64,000 bases of DNA from DASWJZ01 sp963720705 (lineage in GTDB: Bacteria > Pseudomonadota > Alphaproteobacteria > Rhizobiales > Afifellaceae), in contig CAVRGJ010000001.1 in the NCBI GenBank assembly GCA_963720705.1, positions 62,001 through 126,000 of the forward strand. The letters run 5' to 3'. The translations under genes were made by a program, and so were the position numbers. The notes below the pieces were generated by a model. The model had not been told where the DNA came from, did not search any database, and saw nothing but the letters and a program-made list of their open reading frames with translations. Of the stretch, positions 43,545-53,004 are shown piece after piece; the stretch's first letter is position 1; each line of letters opens with the position of its first letter.

Positions 43545-44579
43545 ATGCGAGTGCGAGAACTGGCCGAGTGGCTGGGCGCCACTTTCGAAGGCGATGGCGA
43601 GAAGGAACTGAGCGCGCGTGGCGCCGCTGGAAAGCGCCGGCGCGGGCGATGTCGCCTTCGTGGGCACGCGCAAGGCCGCGGCGGCGGCGCAGAGTTCCGC
43701 GGCCGGCTGCCTGATCGTCCCGATGGAGTGGCCCTCGCCTTCGTACCGCACCGTGATCCGCGGCGGCGGAACCGCGTACCGCCTTCGCGCGCGCCATGAA
43801 CCGCTTCTATCCCACCGCCGAATTGAAGCCCGGCATGCATCCCACCGCCGTCGATCGGCAAGGACGTGGAGATGGGCGCGATGGTCTACGTCGGGCCGCA
43901 CGCGGTGGTGGGCGACGGCTCCCGCATCGGCGTGGCCGCCGCCATCCACGCCGGCTGCGTGGTCGGCAAGCGGGTGTCGCTGGGCGAAGGCTGCGTGCTG
44001 CACCCCAACGTCACGGTGTACGACAACGTCGATATCGGCCGCGGCAGCGATCCTGCACTCGGGCGCGGTGATCGGCGCCGACGGCTTCGGCTACGTGATG
44101 GAGCACGACCGCTGGCACAAGTTCCCGCAGGTGGGCCGCGTGGAGATCGGCGATTTCGTGGAGATCGGCGCCAATTCCTGCGTGGACCGCGCCGCGCTCG
44201 GGCGTCACCTCGATCGGCGAGGGCACCAAGCTCGACAACATGGTGCACGTGGGGCACAACTGCCGCATCGGGCGGCACGTGGTGGTGGCCGCGCAGACCG
44301 GGTTTTCGGGCGGCGTGGTGGTGGAGGATTACGCCGTGATCGGCGGGCAGGTGGGCATCGGCGACAAGGCGCGCATCGAATCGCGGGCGGTGCTGGGTTC
44401 GGGCTGCGGCGTGCTCACGTCGAAGATCGTGCGCCGCGGGGAGACCGTCTGGGGCACGCCCGCGCGGCCGCTCAAGCAGCACCTGGAGCAGCTGGCCAAC
44501 CTGGCGCGGCTGCCCGAAATGCGCCAGCGAACTGGCCGAGCTGAAGCGCCGCCTGGCCGAACTCGAGAGGCGCGGCTGA
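43545..44579 (+). CDS. lpxD: UDP-3-O-acylglucosamine N-acyltransferase (frameshifted)
   Basis: Adds the N-linked acyl chain in lipid A synthesis, so an LPS-type outer membrane is expected. The N-terminal domain is MRVRELAEWLGATFEGDGEK. Hexapeptide-repeat beta-helix segments follow: AVVGDGSRIGVAAAIHAGCVVG, HPNVTVYDNVDIG and GVVVEDYAVIGGQVGIGDKAR (read in parts). The catalytic His is likely in MVHVGHNCRIG. A C-terminal helix ends ELKRRLAELERRG. Shifts near 43620, 43790, 43860, 44050, 44215 and 44530. Its TGA overlaps the next ATG (TGATG). Confidence 0.9.
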
Positions 44580-45201
44580 TGCTGGTGGTGGTGGGCGGGC
44601 ATTCGCGCAACATCGGCAAGACCAGCGTGGTGGCGGGCCTGATCCGCCGCCTCAAGCATCTGCGCTGGACGGCGCTCAAGATCACCCAGTACGGGAACGG
44701 CGTGTGCGCCAGTCACAGCGGCACGGCGCCTGCGGCTGCGAGCCGGAAGCCGGCGCAGGCGTTCGCCCTGAGCGAGGAATACGAGCCCAATCGCCACCGA
44801 TTCCGGCCGCTTCCTGGCCGCCGGCGCGGAGCGCAGTTTCTGGCTGCGCGTGCCCTCCGGCGAATTGCCGCGCGCCGCCGGACCTGGTGCACAAGATCCT
44901 GGCGCAGGGCGAGCACGTCATCGTGGAATCCAACAGCGTCGTGGAACTGGTGCAGGCCCGACGTGTTCCTGATGCTGCTGGATTTCGGCTGCGAGGATTT
45001 CAAGCCTTCCAGCCTGCGCTTCATGGATCGCGCCGACGCCTTTGTGGTGATCGACCGCGGCATCAACGCGCCGCTATGGGAGGACGTGGCGCGCGGGCTG
45101 TGGGACGGCAAGCCGCAGTTCCTGGTCAAACCGCCGCGCTACGTGACCGCCGAAGTCGTGGACTTCGTCAGCTCCAGGGCGCTTCGCCTTCCGCCCGCTG
45201 A
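44579..45201 (+). CDS. MobB-like P-loop GTPase (frameshifted)
   Basis: ATG 44579. It starts MLVVVGGHSRNIGKTSVVAGL, a Walker A variant (GGHSxxIGKTS) like that of MobB, and then RWTALKITQYGNG. The middle, in other frames, has ILAQGEHVIVESNSVVELVQ (Walker B-like VESNS), DVFLMLLDFGCEDFKPSSLRF and DAFVVIDRGINAPLWEDV. About 200 residues. The family binds nucleotides in cofactor handling, but without molybdenum genes nearby the role is open. The 3' end is uncertain. It overlaps, or meets, the minus-strand gene at 45139-45428. Confidence 0.6.
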
Positions 45202-45428
45202 GACGCGCAGACGCGCCATCTCCGAGCTCGCCAGCGAAAGACGGCTCGGCGGCGCGTTCCACCTGCTGCTCGATGGTGTGCAGATGCTCGCGTCCGCGCG
45301 CTGCCGCGGGCGTTCGCAATCAGGTGCAGACAGCAGACGCTGGTTTCGATATTTCCGAGATGCTGCCGAAGATCGTGTATGAGGTTGACGAGGAGGGCTT
45401 CCGCCGCTGAGGTAGTGAGTGAGGGCAT
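45139..45428 (-). CDS. Small histidine-phosphotransfer/HisKA-like protein (frameshifted)
   Basis: ATG 45428 gives MPSLTTSAAEALLVNLIHDLRQHLGNIETS, read in two parts, where HDLRQHLGNI resembles the phospho-accepting H-box of histidine kinases. Following helices in other frames are REHLHTIEQQVERAA and LLSLASSEMARLRVS. No ATPase domain is present, so at about 95 residues it would be a HisKA-only or phosphotransfer protein. It lies downstream of a receiver-GGDEF gene on the same strand, a plausible partner. The end overlaps the MobB-like gene on the other strand and is unresolved. Confidence 0.45.
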
Positions 45429-45538
45429 GGCGTGCGCTTCGGTGCGATAGCCAGTATAGCGCCAGCCATCCGGCGATGAAATGCCGAATTCCGGGACTGC
45501 AGGTCGGGATGAGTACTACGCGACGACGGCCGGTCAGG

Positions 45539-46581
45539 TCAAGGCTGACCTGAGCGGAATGCACCGCCGTTCGGTTCCGTCCGCTGCCTTTGGCTTCGTA
45601 AAGGGCATCGTCGGCCGCCCGGAGCAGGACTTCCGGAGCGCAGTGCAGCGTGCAGGCCACACCCAGCGACACGGTCATCGGAATGGCTGCCCGGTGCTGG
45701 TAGAATGGCGCGTCGGCGATGGCCATCGCGCAGGCGTTCCGCCTGTGCCGCGGCCGCGGCCGCATCGCTGCCGGGCAGCACGACCAGGAATTCCTCGCCG
45801 CCATACCGGCCGACCGCATCGTAGCGCCGTGCCGCCGCCTTCAGGCGCTGCGCCGCCTCCCGCAGCACCGCGTCGCCCGACCAGGTGGCCTCGGTATCGT
45901 TGACCTGCTTGAACCGGTCGATGTCCACCATGACCACCGAGACCGGCAGCCCCGAGCGCTGCGCGCGCGAAAATTCCTCGTCCAGCTTTTCCAGGATCGT
46001 GGAACGGTTGTAGAGTCCGGTCAGACCGTCGTGGGTGGCCTGCATGCGCATCGCCTCGCGCGCCCGCATCAGTTCCTCCTGCAGCTTCAGGATCCGGTGG
46101 CCGGCTCGCAAACGAACCCGTAACTCCTGTGCATTGAATGGCTTGGTGAGGTAATCGTCGGCCCCCGCTTCCATCCCCTCGATCAGGTCCTGGGCTTCCG
46201 TACGGGCCGTGAGCAGCAGGATGTAGATGTAGGGCTCGCGGTTGGAGCTGCGTACCCGCTGGCAGATTTCCACGCCGTCCATCCCGGGCATCATCCAGTC
46301 CAGTACGGCCAGGCGCGGCGCGTCCGGCCGCTTCCAGGATCCGATAGGCCTCGGTGCCGTTGCGGGCGATTACCGCCTCGATAGCCCCACTTGGTCAGCA
46401 TGGTCTTGAGCATGGCCTGGAAGACCGGGTTGTCTTCCGCCGCCAGGACCCGCATGGCTCGGCGGGACTCAGGGATAATCAGATCGCCGGCGTCCTGGAC
46501 GGTGTCGCCGTCGGCACTACCCGCCTGGTTCCCCCGGAGCTTACCGGCCGTTTCCTCATTCTCTAAGGCACCGGATTGCAA
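45539..46581 (-). CDS. Response regulator with GGDEF diguanylate cyclase domain (frameshifted)
   Basis: Receiver plus cyclase, PleD/WspR-like. The likely start is TTG 46581 with GGAGGA upstream. ATG 46455 begins MRVLAAEDNPVFQAML (acidic pocket ED). The phosphoacceptor Asp is in VLDWMMPGMDG, and the conserved Lys in DYLTKPF. The GGDEF domain holds ATHDGLTGLYNRSTILEKL, VVMVDIDRFKQVND and YGGEEFLVVLPG (active GGEEF). After a shift near 45720 the end is SLGVACTLH and ADDALYEAKGSGRN. It makes cyclic di-GMP on phosphorylation. The exact 3' end is unclear: one frame stops at 45539, the corrected one may run further. Confidence 0.85.
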
Positions 46582-46829
46582 ACCTATTCCTCCGTGAATT
46601 TTATCGGCATTCCGGCGCAAAACTTTAGGGCGTCTCCCGCATGGGTGCGACGATCGATTGCCGGTTCCACGCGCACGGGCGCTGCCCGCCGAGCTGTGCG
46701 AGTTTTCCGGCGCAGGCATGCGTCTTTGGATCAAGGCAAATCCCGCCCTCAGCGGCCAGGCGGCCGGGATGACGTGGTTGATTCTGCGCGAGTTTGCGGC
46801 GGTGCTATCATCAAGAAAACACACGATCA

Positions 46830-48701
46830 ATGAAACCGCCCAAGGGGTACCCTTCCGCGTTGCGCCTGGCCCTGTTCCTGTTCACCTTGCTGCTGGTCTG
46901 TCCGATCCGGTTCTGGCCCATGGGCCGGGACGTGGACGCTACCTGGCGATTCGCTTTAAACTTCGCGGCCGCCCACGGTATGGTAGCCGGGCGCGATATT
47001 GTCTTTACGTACGGTCCTCTGGGATACCTTCTTTTTCCTGAACACATGGGCGGGAATCTGGCGGCGGGGCTGGCGTTTCAATGCGCCCTTTGGCTGGTCC
47101 TGGGGGCAATCCTGTTCGACTTGTTTTTCCGGGTTGGCCTGCGGGTGCGGAACCTGGCTCTCTTCGTTCTATGCTTCGTCCTGGCGGTTCCGATGTTCTG
47201 GTTCAACAGCAGCGGAGGCGAAAACCTGTTGCTTGCCGGAGCCTTCCTGCTGATTGTCGTGTACCAGATGCGCGGTTCGGCGTGGCGCTACGGCGCGGCA
47301 TTGGTACTGGTAGGCGTACTGCCGCTGTTCAAGCTGACGGCGAGCATGGTGGGCTTTGCCGCGCTTGGCGGGTTTGCGGTAGCGCGACTGTTGCAACAGG
47401 GCAAAAAGGCATTTCCCCTGGCGATTGCAACCGCCACCGTACCCGTGGCCGTAGCCGTGGTGCTGTGTCTCGCCTGCCTGCGGTCGGCCCACTCGTTCGT
47501 GCTCTACTTACAAGGCAGTGGGCAACTGACAAGCGGCTTCAGCGCCGCAATGTCGGCGAGCGGTTCCGGATGGGAGTTGGGCGCCGCCATGGTGGCGGCC
47601 GCAATCCTGGCGCTGCTGCTGTACTGGCAACGGGATCCGGCGAGCGCGCGATTCTACACCCTGCTGCTCGCAATCCCCCTCTTTGTCAGCTTCAAGCACG
47701 GTTTTGTGCGCCAGGACCAGCACGTGATTAACTACTTTTGTTTCACGGCCTTGGCCGCCTCGTTGCTGGCGCTCGGAGCCTCCCTGGATCGGCGTAAACT
47801 GCCGTTTGTAGGGCTGCTTGGACTGGTGCCTCTCATGCTGTGGATCGATGGGGTGCAGCCGGTTTACCTGATCGCCCCGGCAGCCGAAATGGCCGGCCTG
47901 GGCTCCGCCCATATGATCGCCAATGCCATTCCGGTGAAGGACTTACGCGCGCGGCTGGAAGCTGCTTCCGCGGAGTACCCCGAGGCGCAACGGCTGGATC
48001 CCGAGATCGTGGCGAGAATCGGCACATCGCCGGTGGCCTCGCTCTCGATTGTCTATACCAATCTCGCCGTCGCCGGTCTGAATCTGCAGCTGTACCCCGT
48101 CTTCCAGCGTTACGCCGCGTTTACGCCGGAGTTGGACGGACGCAATGCCACCTGGGTGCGCGACCGCGGTCCGCGCTTCCTGGTCTTCGATGGGGCCGCC
48201 ATCGACCAGCGGGATGCGTGGGCGGAGACGCCAGCCATGTGGCTCGAAGTGTACCGCTGGTACGACACGGCGCTGCTGGGCCGGCGCCATCTGCTTCTGG
48301 AACGGAGGAGTTCGCCGCGTTTCCACGAGCTACAGCATGGGGAGAAACAAACGCTCGTCTTACCGGGCGAGCTGAATTTTCGGGCGGGCGCGGAGGCGCA
48401 GTTCTGGAGCCTGGCCTGCCAGCCGACGCTGGCGGGACGCCTGGCGCAGGCGGTGTTCCGCGTTCCCGAAGTGCGGATGTCGATCCATCGCGCCGGCGTG
48501 CCTACACGAAACGTGCGAGTCATTCCGGCGGTTCTCTCGGCGCCGGTGCCGGCAGCCCTGCCGGTGACTTTGGCGGAGTTTGCCGCGGTGTTCGGCGGAA
48601 AGCAATTACCACCGGCGGACACGTTGCGGTTCGAGGGGCCCGGCGCGTCGTACTTTGCGTGTCAGGCGGAGAGTCTGAGCCTGGTCGCAAGCGAGCGCTA
48701 A
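46830..48701 (+). CDS. Large integral membrane protein, GT-C-like architecture
   Basis: 623 residues from ATG 46830; an in-frame ATG lies 36 bp upstream. About ten transmembrane helices occupy residues 10-370. The first extracytoplasmic loop has the acidic FWPMGRDVDATWRFALNFA and a GRDIVFTYGPLGYLLFPEH segment, as seen in GT-C membrane glycosyltransferases. The C-terminal 250 residues are soluble and extracytoplasmic. There is no frameshift. It is followed by a methyltransferase. Surface-glycan assembly is a reasonable guess, but no family match is claimed. Confidence 0.6.
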   Translation: MKPPKGYPSALRLALFLFTLLLVCPIRFWPMGRDVDATWRFALNFAAAHGMVAGRDIVFTYGPLGYLLFPEHMGGNLAAGLAFQCALWLVLGAILFDLFFRVGLRVRNLALFVLCFVLAVPMFWFNSSGGENLLLAGAFLLIVVYQMRGSAWRYGAALVLVGVLPLFKLTASMVGFAALGGFAVARLLQQGKKAFPLAIATATVPVAVAVVLCLACLRSAHSFVLYLQGSGQLTSGFSAAMSASGSGWELGAAMVAAAILALLLYWQRDPASARFYTLLLAIPLFVSFKHGFVRQDQHVINYFCFTALAASLLALGASLDRRKLPFVGLLGLVPLMLWIDGVQPVYLIAPAAEMAGLGSAHMIANAIPVKDLRARLEAASAEYPEAQRLDPEIVARIGTSPVASLSIVYTNLAVAGLNLQLYPVFQRYAAFTPELDGRNATWVRDRGPRFLVFDGAAIDQRDAWAETPAMWLEVYRWYDTALLGRRHLLLERRSSPRFHELQHGEKQTLVLPGELNFRAGAEAQFWSLACQPTLAGRLAQAVFRVPEVRMSIHRAGVPTRNVRVIPAVLSAPVPAALPVTLAEFAAVFGGKQLPPADTLRFEGPGASYFACQAESLSLVASER

Positions 48702-48752
48702 AACACGAGGGTATCTATTCGGCAGCTATCTAAAGCAAGCACCTTGAGTGAC

Positions 48753-49472
48753 ATGGATGAGAATTTTTTGCGTTATCCTGACGGACGATTGTTATCTATG
48801 ACGCTTGTCCATGAGTGCGAAGAACTACAGCGGATCTATGCGCGCCGCTTCGACGACCACATTGTTTACCGGAACAAGGTGTGGAAGGTTCTGACATCTC
48901 AATTCTTCTCGCGCTACGTCAATCCTGAAGCAGCGGTGCTGGATTTGGGGTGCGGTTACGGCGAATTCATCAACAATATTGCCTGCGCCCGGAAATGGGC
49001 CATGGATCTGAATCCGGCCGCCAAGGGTTTCGTCTCAAAAGATGTGCACTTCCTGGCGCAGGATTGTTCGTCGAAATGGGAATTACGGGCGGACAGCCTC
49101 GACGTGGTATTCACCAGTAATTTCTTCGAGCATCTTCCTTCGAAGGCGGCACTGGCGAACACGATCGCGCAAGTCAAGCGCTGCCTGCGCCCCGGCGGGC
49201 GGCTGATTGCCGTCGGACCCAACGCGCGGTACATCGGAGGGGCCTACTGGGATTTTTGGGACCACCACCTCGCTTTGACGGACCGCAGTCTTAAGGAACT
49301 GGTGGAACTGCAGGGACTCCAGCCGGAGAGGGTCACGGCGCGCTTTTTACCCTACACGATGGTAAACGCCCGCCGCTCCCCGATGCTGTTGGTGCAGGCT
49401 TATTTGCACCTTCCGGCCGCCTGGCGATTTTTCGGCAAACAATTCCTGGTCATTGCCCGTAACCCGGGCTAA
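48753..49472 (+). CDS. SAM-dependent methyltransferase
   Basis: 239 residues from ATG 48753 (TTG 48744 also possible). Motif I is AAVLDLGCGYGEFINN, the acidic ribose-binding end is AMDLNPAA, post-motif I is HFLAQDCSSKWELRADS, and the post-II region is DVVFTSNFFEHLPSKAAL, then CLRPGGRLIAVGPNARYIGG. The gene is intact. Its 5' part is clearly lower in GC than the window average, which hints at acquisition. It lies directly after the large membrane protein, suggesting a joint role in glycan or lipid modification. Confidence 0.8.
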   Translation: MDENFLRYPDGRLLSMTLVHECEELQRIYARRFDDHIVYRNKVWKVLTSQFFSRYVNPEAAVLDLGCGYGEFINNIACARKWAMDLNPAAKGFVSKDVHFLAQDCSSKWELRADSLDVVFTSNFFEHLPSKAALANTIAQVKRCLRPGGRLIAVGPNARYIGGAYWDFWDHHLALTDRSLKELVELQGLQPERVTARFLPYTMVNARRSPMLLVQAYLHLPAAWRFFGKQFLVIARNPG

Positions 49473-49501
49473 TCGGCCCACGCTGGGCTCGCGGTGGCCG
49501 G

Positions 49502-49969
49502 CTACAGGTAAGCGATCACATCGATTTCGACCAGCGAATTGCCGGGGATCCGCCGGCGGCGGCGATGGTGGTGCGCACCGGAGGCTCGTCGCCGAAGCGG
49601 CCGTTGATACACCTCGTTCATCGCCGCCCAATCCTTGATGTCGTTGAGATAGACGTTGCACTTCAGGACCTTGTCCATCGAGGAGCCGACGCTTTCCAAT
49701 TGCTTCTGTATGGAATCCAGCACGATCTTGGTGTGGGACTTGATGTCGCCCGGCACGTGGGCGCCCACACCCGCAGATGAACAGCAGGTTGCCGTAGGCC
49801 ACGGTGCTGTTGAAGGTCGGCGTCTTGGCGGGCTTCTTGCCGTCCTTATAGATCACTTTCTTGGCGGGCTTATCGCCTTGTGCCGCGGCGGGCACGGCGG
49901 CGGCGGCGGCGACTGGCTGCCGTAGCCAGCGCCGCGGCCCAGAAACTTGCGTCGATTGGTTTGTTTCAT
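49502..49969 (-). CDS. Tat-exported RidA-family protein (frameshifted)
   Basis: ATG 49969 with AGGAGAG upstream. The N-terminus MKQTNRRKFLGRGAGYG is a twin-arginine signal, followed by an Ala-rich stretch. The RidA (YjgF) core is VAYGNLLFICG, VPGDIKSHTKIVLDSIQKQL, SMDKVLKCNVYLNDIKDWAA, then PPVRTT (the substrate-site Arg), and GNSLVEIDVIAYL at the end. Shifts near 49595 and 49770. RidA enzymes hydrolyse reactive enamines or imines; an exported version is less usual. It sits next to a Tat-exported PLP protein on the same strand. Confidence 0.8.
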
Positions 49970-50008
49970 AGTACTCTCCTCTCGTTACGGACAATGTAGT
50001 TACGTAGG

Positions 50009-51652
50009 TTATCCGCGGCGTCCACCGCCCCGATACTGGTGGCGCTCCGCGGTCCAGCGGGCTTCGCCGTATTCGCCCAGCGCCACGCTGCCCGACATCT
50101 GTGCCGTCCTGCGGCCGTGCCCGGTGAACTGGAAACCCACCCGCGTGCCCTCGGTCGGCAGGGAACTCTGGAAGCGCACCGTGTTCGCCGGCCACCGTGC
50201 CGTTGAGGTCGCCGGCAGCGAACTCGCCCTGGTGCGTGCCCACCAGCCTGCCGCCCTCCTGTTCCAGCACCAGCGTGTGATGCGCCGAGCCCGTGCACGA
50301 AATCCAGATGTGACGTCCCACTGCCCGGCGACGTCGACGGACTGCCCTGCGGGCGGCGCCGGCGGATTCTCGATCTTCGGCGGCTTCGAGAGCAGCGCGT
50401 ACAGGCGGTCGGCCACCACCTTTTCGTCGCCCGGCATCATCTGGTAGGGCACGATCGAGACCGTGCTTGCCATGTTGCCCGGCCGCGTGCCGCTGCGACG
50501 CGCCACCACGATCGCGGGCTCGGTATCGAGCAGCAATCTTCGCCGACTTCGCTCCCGGTGATGCCCAGCTTCGCGCCGTCCCACTGAATCTGCAGCTCCG
50601 GCGTGCGATTGGAAAGGTCCGCCGACGGCTGGTTGATCTTCGTGGTGACGCCGTCCACGCGCTTCACGCTGGTCGGCGATGTGATCCAGCCAGCCCTCCC
50701 ACTGCGCCCATTCGGCCTTGTGGTCGCGCTTGCACCCACATCTCCACGGCGGCCAGCATGCCCATGATCTCTTCCTTGCCCACTTTGAGCGGAGCGCCGA
50801 AGGCATGGTGCGGCGCGCTGTTGATCCAGGCCGCCTGCAGCAGGTCTCTTGTCGCCCAGCAGCAGGCCCGCGGCCTGCGGTCCGCGAATGCACTTGCCGC
50901 CGCTGTAGGCCACGGCGTGCGCGCCGCGCTGCAGGTGGACGTTGGGCTTCAGCGTCAGAATCTCGGCCGCCGCATCCACCAGCACCGGGACGTTGTGCCG
51001 CCGCGCGGCCTCGGCCACTACGCGCGTGCCCAGCGGACCGTCGTCGCTGGGGCCGGCGAGGATGTAGACCATGGCGGTGCGCTCGTTGAAGGCGGCTTCG
51101 AGTTCCGCTTTGTCGTGCACGATCGACCAGCTTCACGCCCAGCATGCGCATGGCGTGGTCGTACACGTTGTGCGAGTAGGCCGGGAGGATGACTTCGCTC
51201 TTGAGGCCGGCCAGATTCGGCAGCCGCTGCATGCGCTCCGGATTGCCGCCGGCAATCGCCGACGCCGTGAAGTGCGTGATGGCGGCGCAGCAGCCCGCCG
51301 GTCACGATGCCCCACTCCGCGCCGCGTCAGCTCCGCCAGGCGCTTGCTCACGCCGTCCATCAGCTCGTCCATGTGGACGAAGCTGCGCGACGCCTCGTCC
51401 ATCGCGCGCTTGACTTCGGGCAGCGTCTGTCGACCCGGTGATGATGGTGAACGTGCCGCGGGCGTTGATCACCGGGCGCACGCCGATCGAGCGGTACATG
51501 CCGGCTCCGAATTCCAGCGGGGCCGCCACCGCCTGCCGTATGCTGCCGCCGAATGCCTGCGCGGCGGCCAGCCAGCCGCCGCTGCGGAAGAGATCGCGGC
51601 GGCTGACTCCGGTCCACGGTGCGCGTAGCTTTTCGAGGAAGCTCTGTGCCAT
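50009..51652 (-). CDS. Tat-exported SelA-like PLP protein with extra C-terminal domain (frameshifted)
   Basis: ATG 51652. Twin-arginine signal SRRDLFRSGGWLAAAQAFGG, then RSIGVRPVINARGTFTIITG, which matches the start of SelA-like fold-type I PLP proteins. VYILAGPSDDGPLG, VPVLVDAAAEI (PLP Asp) and AVAYSGGKCIRGPQAAGLLLG (Lys for the Schiff base in SGGK) are clear. It ends with a 100-residue beta-rich domain (QWDVT...GRLVGTHQGEFAAGDLNG...GSVALGEYGEARW). Shifts occur every few hundred bases. The export signal argues against a role in selenocysteyn-tRNA synthesis. The true substrate is unknown; the adjacent RidA-like protein may detoxify its imine products. Confidence 0.7.
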
Positions 51653-51826
51653 ATCGATTCACCCTCTCGCCAGGCACCGATGCCTGGCTGGGCCATATCA
51701 TATTACAATCGCGGCGTCGTTTTGCGAGGAATGTCTCGATGATGCCTAGGGTTGCGTGTTTTCGCAGGATTGCGTGTCACCTGACACTGGCAGGCCGCGT
51801 GCTTCCTCCACGTCGAGAGGTTCGAC

Positions 51827-52399
51827 GTGAAAAAACTAGCCACTTTGTCTTTATTGCTTTGCGTGGCCGCTTTTGCGCAAGATCGCGATCGTGGCAAGCG
51901 CAGTCCCGCTAAGGACCAACGTGACCGGGTGCAGAATCAGGATCACAAACCCCCGGCCCGCGGGCCTGCGCGGTCAAAAGTACAACCGCGTGCCAAGAAC
52001 GATGGTAACGAGCACAGGGACGAGGGCGAGCGCCATTACACCGCGGACCGTGCCGGACATCCCGAGTTCCCGCACGTCGATAACGGCCGCTGGGTGGGAC
52101 ACGATCGCGGGCGCGATAGCATTCACTATCACTTGGATCGTCCCTGGGAGCACGGCCGCTTTTCCGCGGGATTCGGTCCACGGCACCGGTGGGTGATCGC
52201 GGGCGGAAATCGCGATCGCTTCTGGTTCAACAACTATTACTGGCAGGTGGCGCCCTACGATTACGGTATCGTGGCCAACTGGAATTGGAACGGCGACCCA
52301 ATCTATATTTACGAGGATCCGGACGATGTTGGTTGGTACCTCGCCTTTAATCCCCGCTTCGGGACTTATGCCCACGTCGAGTATCTGGGCCGCCGGTGA
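51827..52399 (+). CDS. Secreted protein of unknown function
   Basis: 190 residues from GTG 51827 (MKKLATLSLLLCVAAFAQ signal). A strongly charged, probably disordered region (residues 20-75, rich in D, R, K) precedes an aromatic, His-rich beta domain (VGHDRGRDSIHYHLDRPWEHGRF and RFWFNNYYWQVAPYDYG, read in parts). Short repeats of WNWNGDPIYIYEDPD style suggest a cell-surface or periplasmic role. No frameshift. Confidence 0.6.
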   Translation: MKKLATLSLLLCVAAFAQDRDRGKRSPAKDQRDRVQNQDHKPPARGPARSKVQPRAKNDGNEHRDEGERHYTADRAGHPEFPHVDNGRWVGHDRGRDSIHYHLDRPWEHGRFSAGFGPRHRWVIAGGNRDRFWFNNYYWQVAPYDYGIVANWNWNGDPIYIYEDPDDVGWYLAFNPRFGTYAHVEYLGRR

Positions 52400-52400
52400 G

Positions 52401-53004
52401 TTACGCCAGCGCGTTAATCGGAGCGGGGTGCGCGGCTTCGAACGCCGCGATCTCCGGCGCCTGTTCGAGGATGTAGCCGAGCTCGTCCACGCCCTTCACC
52501 AGGCAGTGCTTGGAGAATGCGTCCACCGGGAACTCCACCACGCGCCCGCAGGGCGTGGTCAGGGTCTGATTCGGCAGATCGATCTTCACCACGCGCGTCG
52601 GGTCCGGCCGCGAACAGCTCCGCGTGCACATCGGCCGGCACCACGATCGGCAGCAGCGAGTTCTTCAGCGAGTTCTGCTTGAAGATGTCGGCGAACGAGG
52701 TGCTGATCACGGCGCGGAAGCCGAACTGCGTCAGCGCCCACGGCGCATGCTCGCGGGAACTGCCGCAGCCGAAGTTGTCGCCCGCCAGCAGCACCTGCGC
52801 GCCCTGCGACTCGCGGCTGGTTCAGGATGAAATCGGGATTCGGGCTTGCCCTCCGCGTCGTAGCGCCAGTCGTTGAAAAGCTGCTTGTCGAGGCCCTGCT
52901 TGGACGTGGTCTTCAGGAAGCGCGCCGGGATGATCTGGTCGGTATCGATGTTGTTGATCGGCAGCGGCGACCATGCGGCTTTCGAAGTTGGTGAATGGCT
53001 TCAT
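52401..53004 (-). CDS. leuD: 3-isopropylmalate dehydratase, small subunit (frameshifted)
   Basis: With LeuC isomerises 2- to 3-isopropylmalate in leucine synthesis. Starts MKPFTNFESRM; after correction NNIDTDQIIPARFLK follows. GDNFGCGSSREHAPWAL (substrate-binding swivel domain signature) and FRAVISTSFADIFKQNSLKN (read in parts) are clear. It ends PAPINALA. Shifts near 52975, 52845, 52820 and 52610. About 200 residues. The ATG overlaps the leuC TGA by 4 bp. Confidence 0.93.

Noticed and set aside
50009..51652. Genuine selenocysteine synthase (selA), tempting because of the selenoprotein
   Set aside because: It has a Tat signal and an added C-terminal domain, and bacterial SelA works on tRNA in the cytosol. 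Only the fold is shared.
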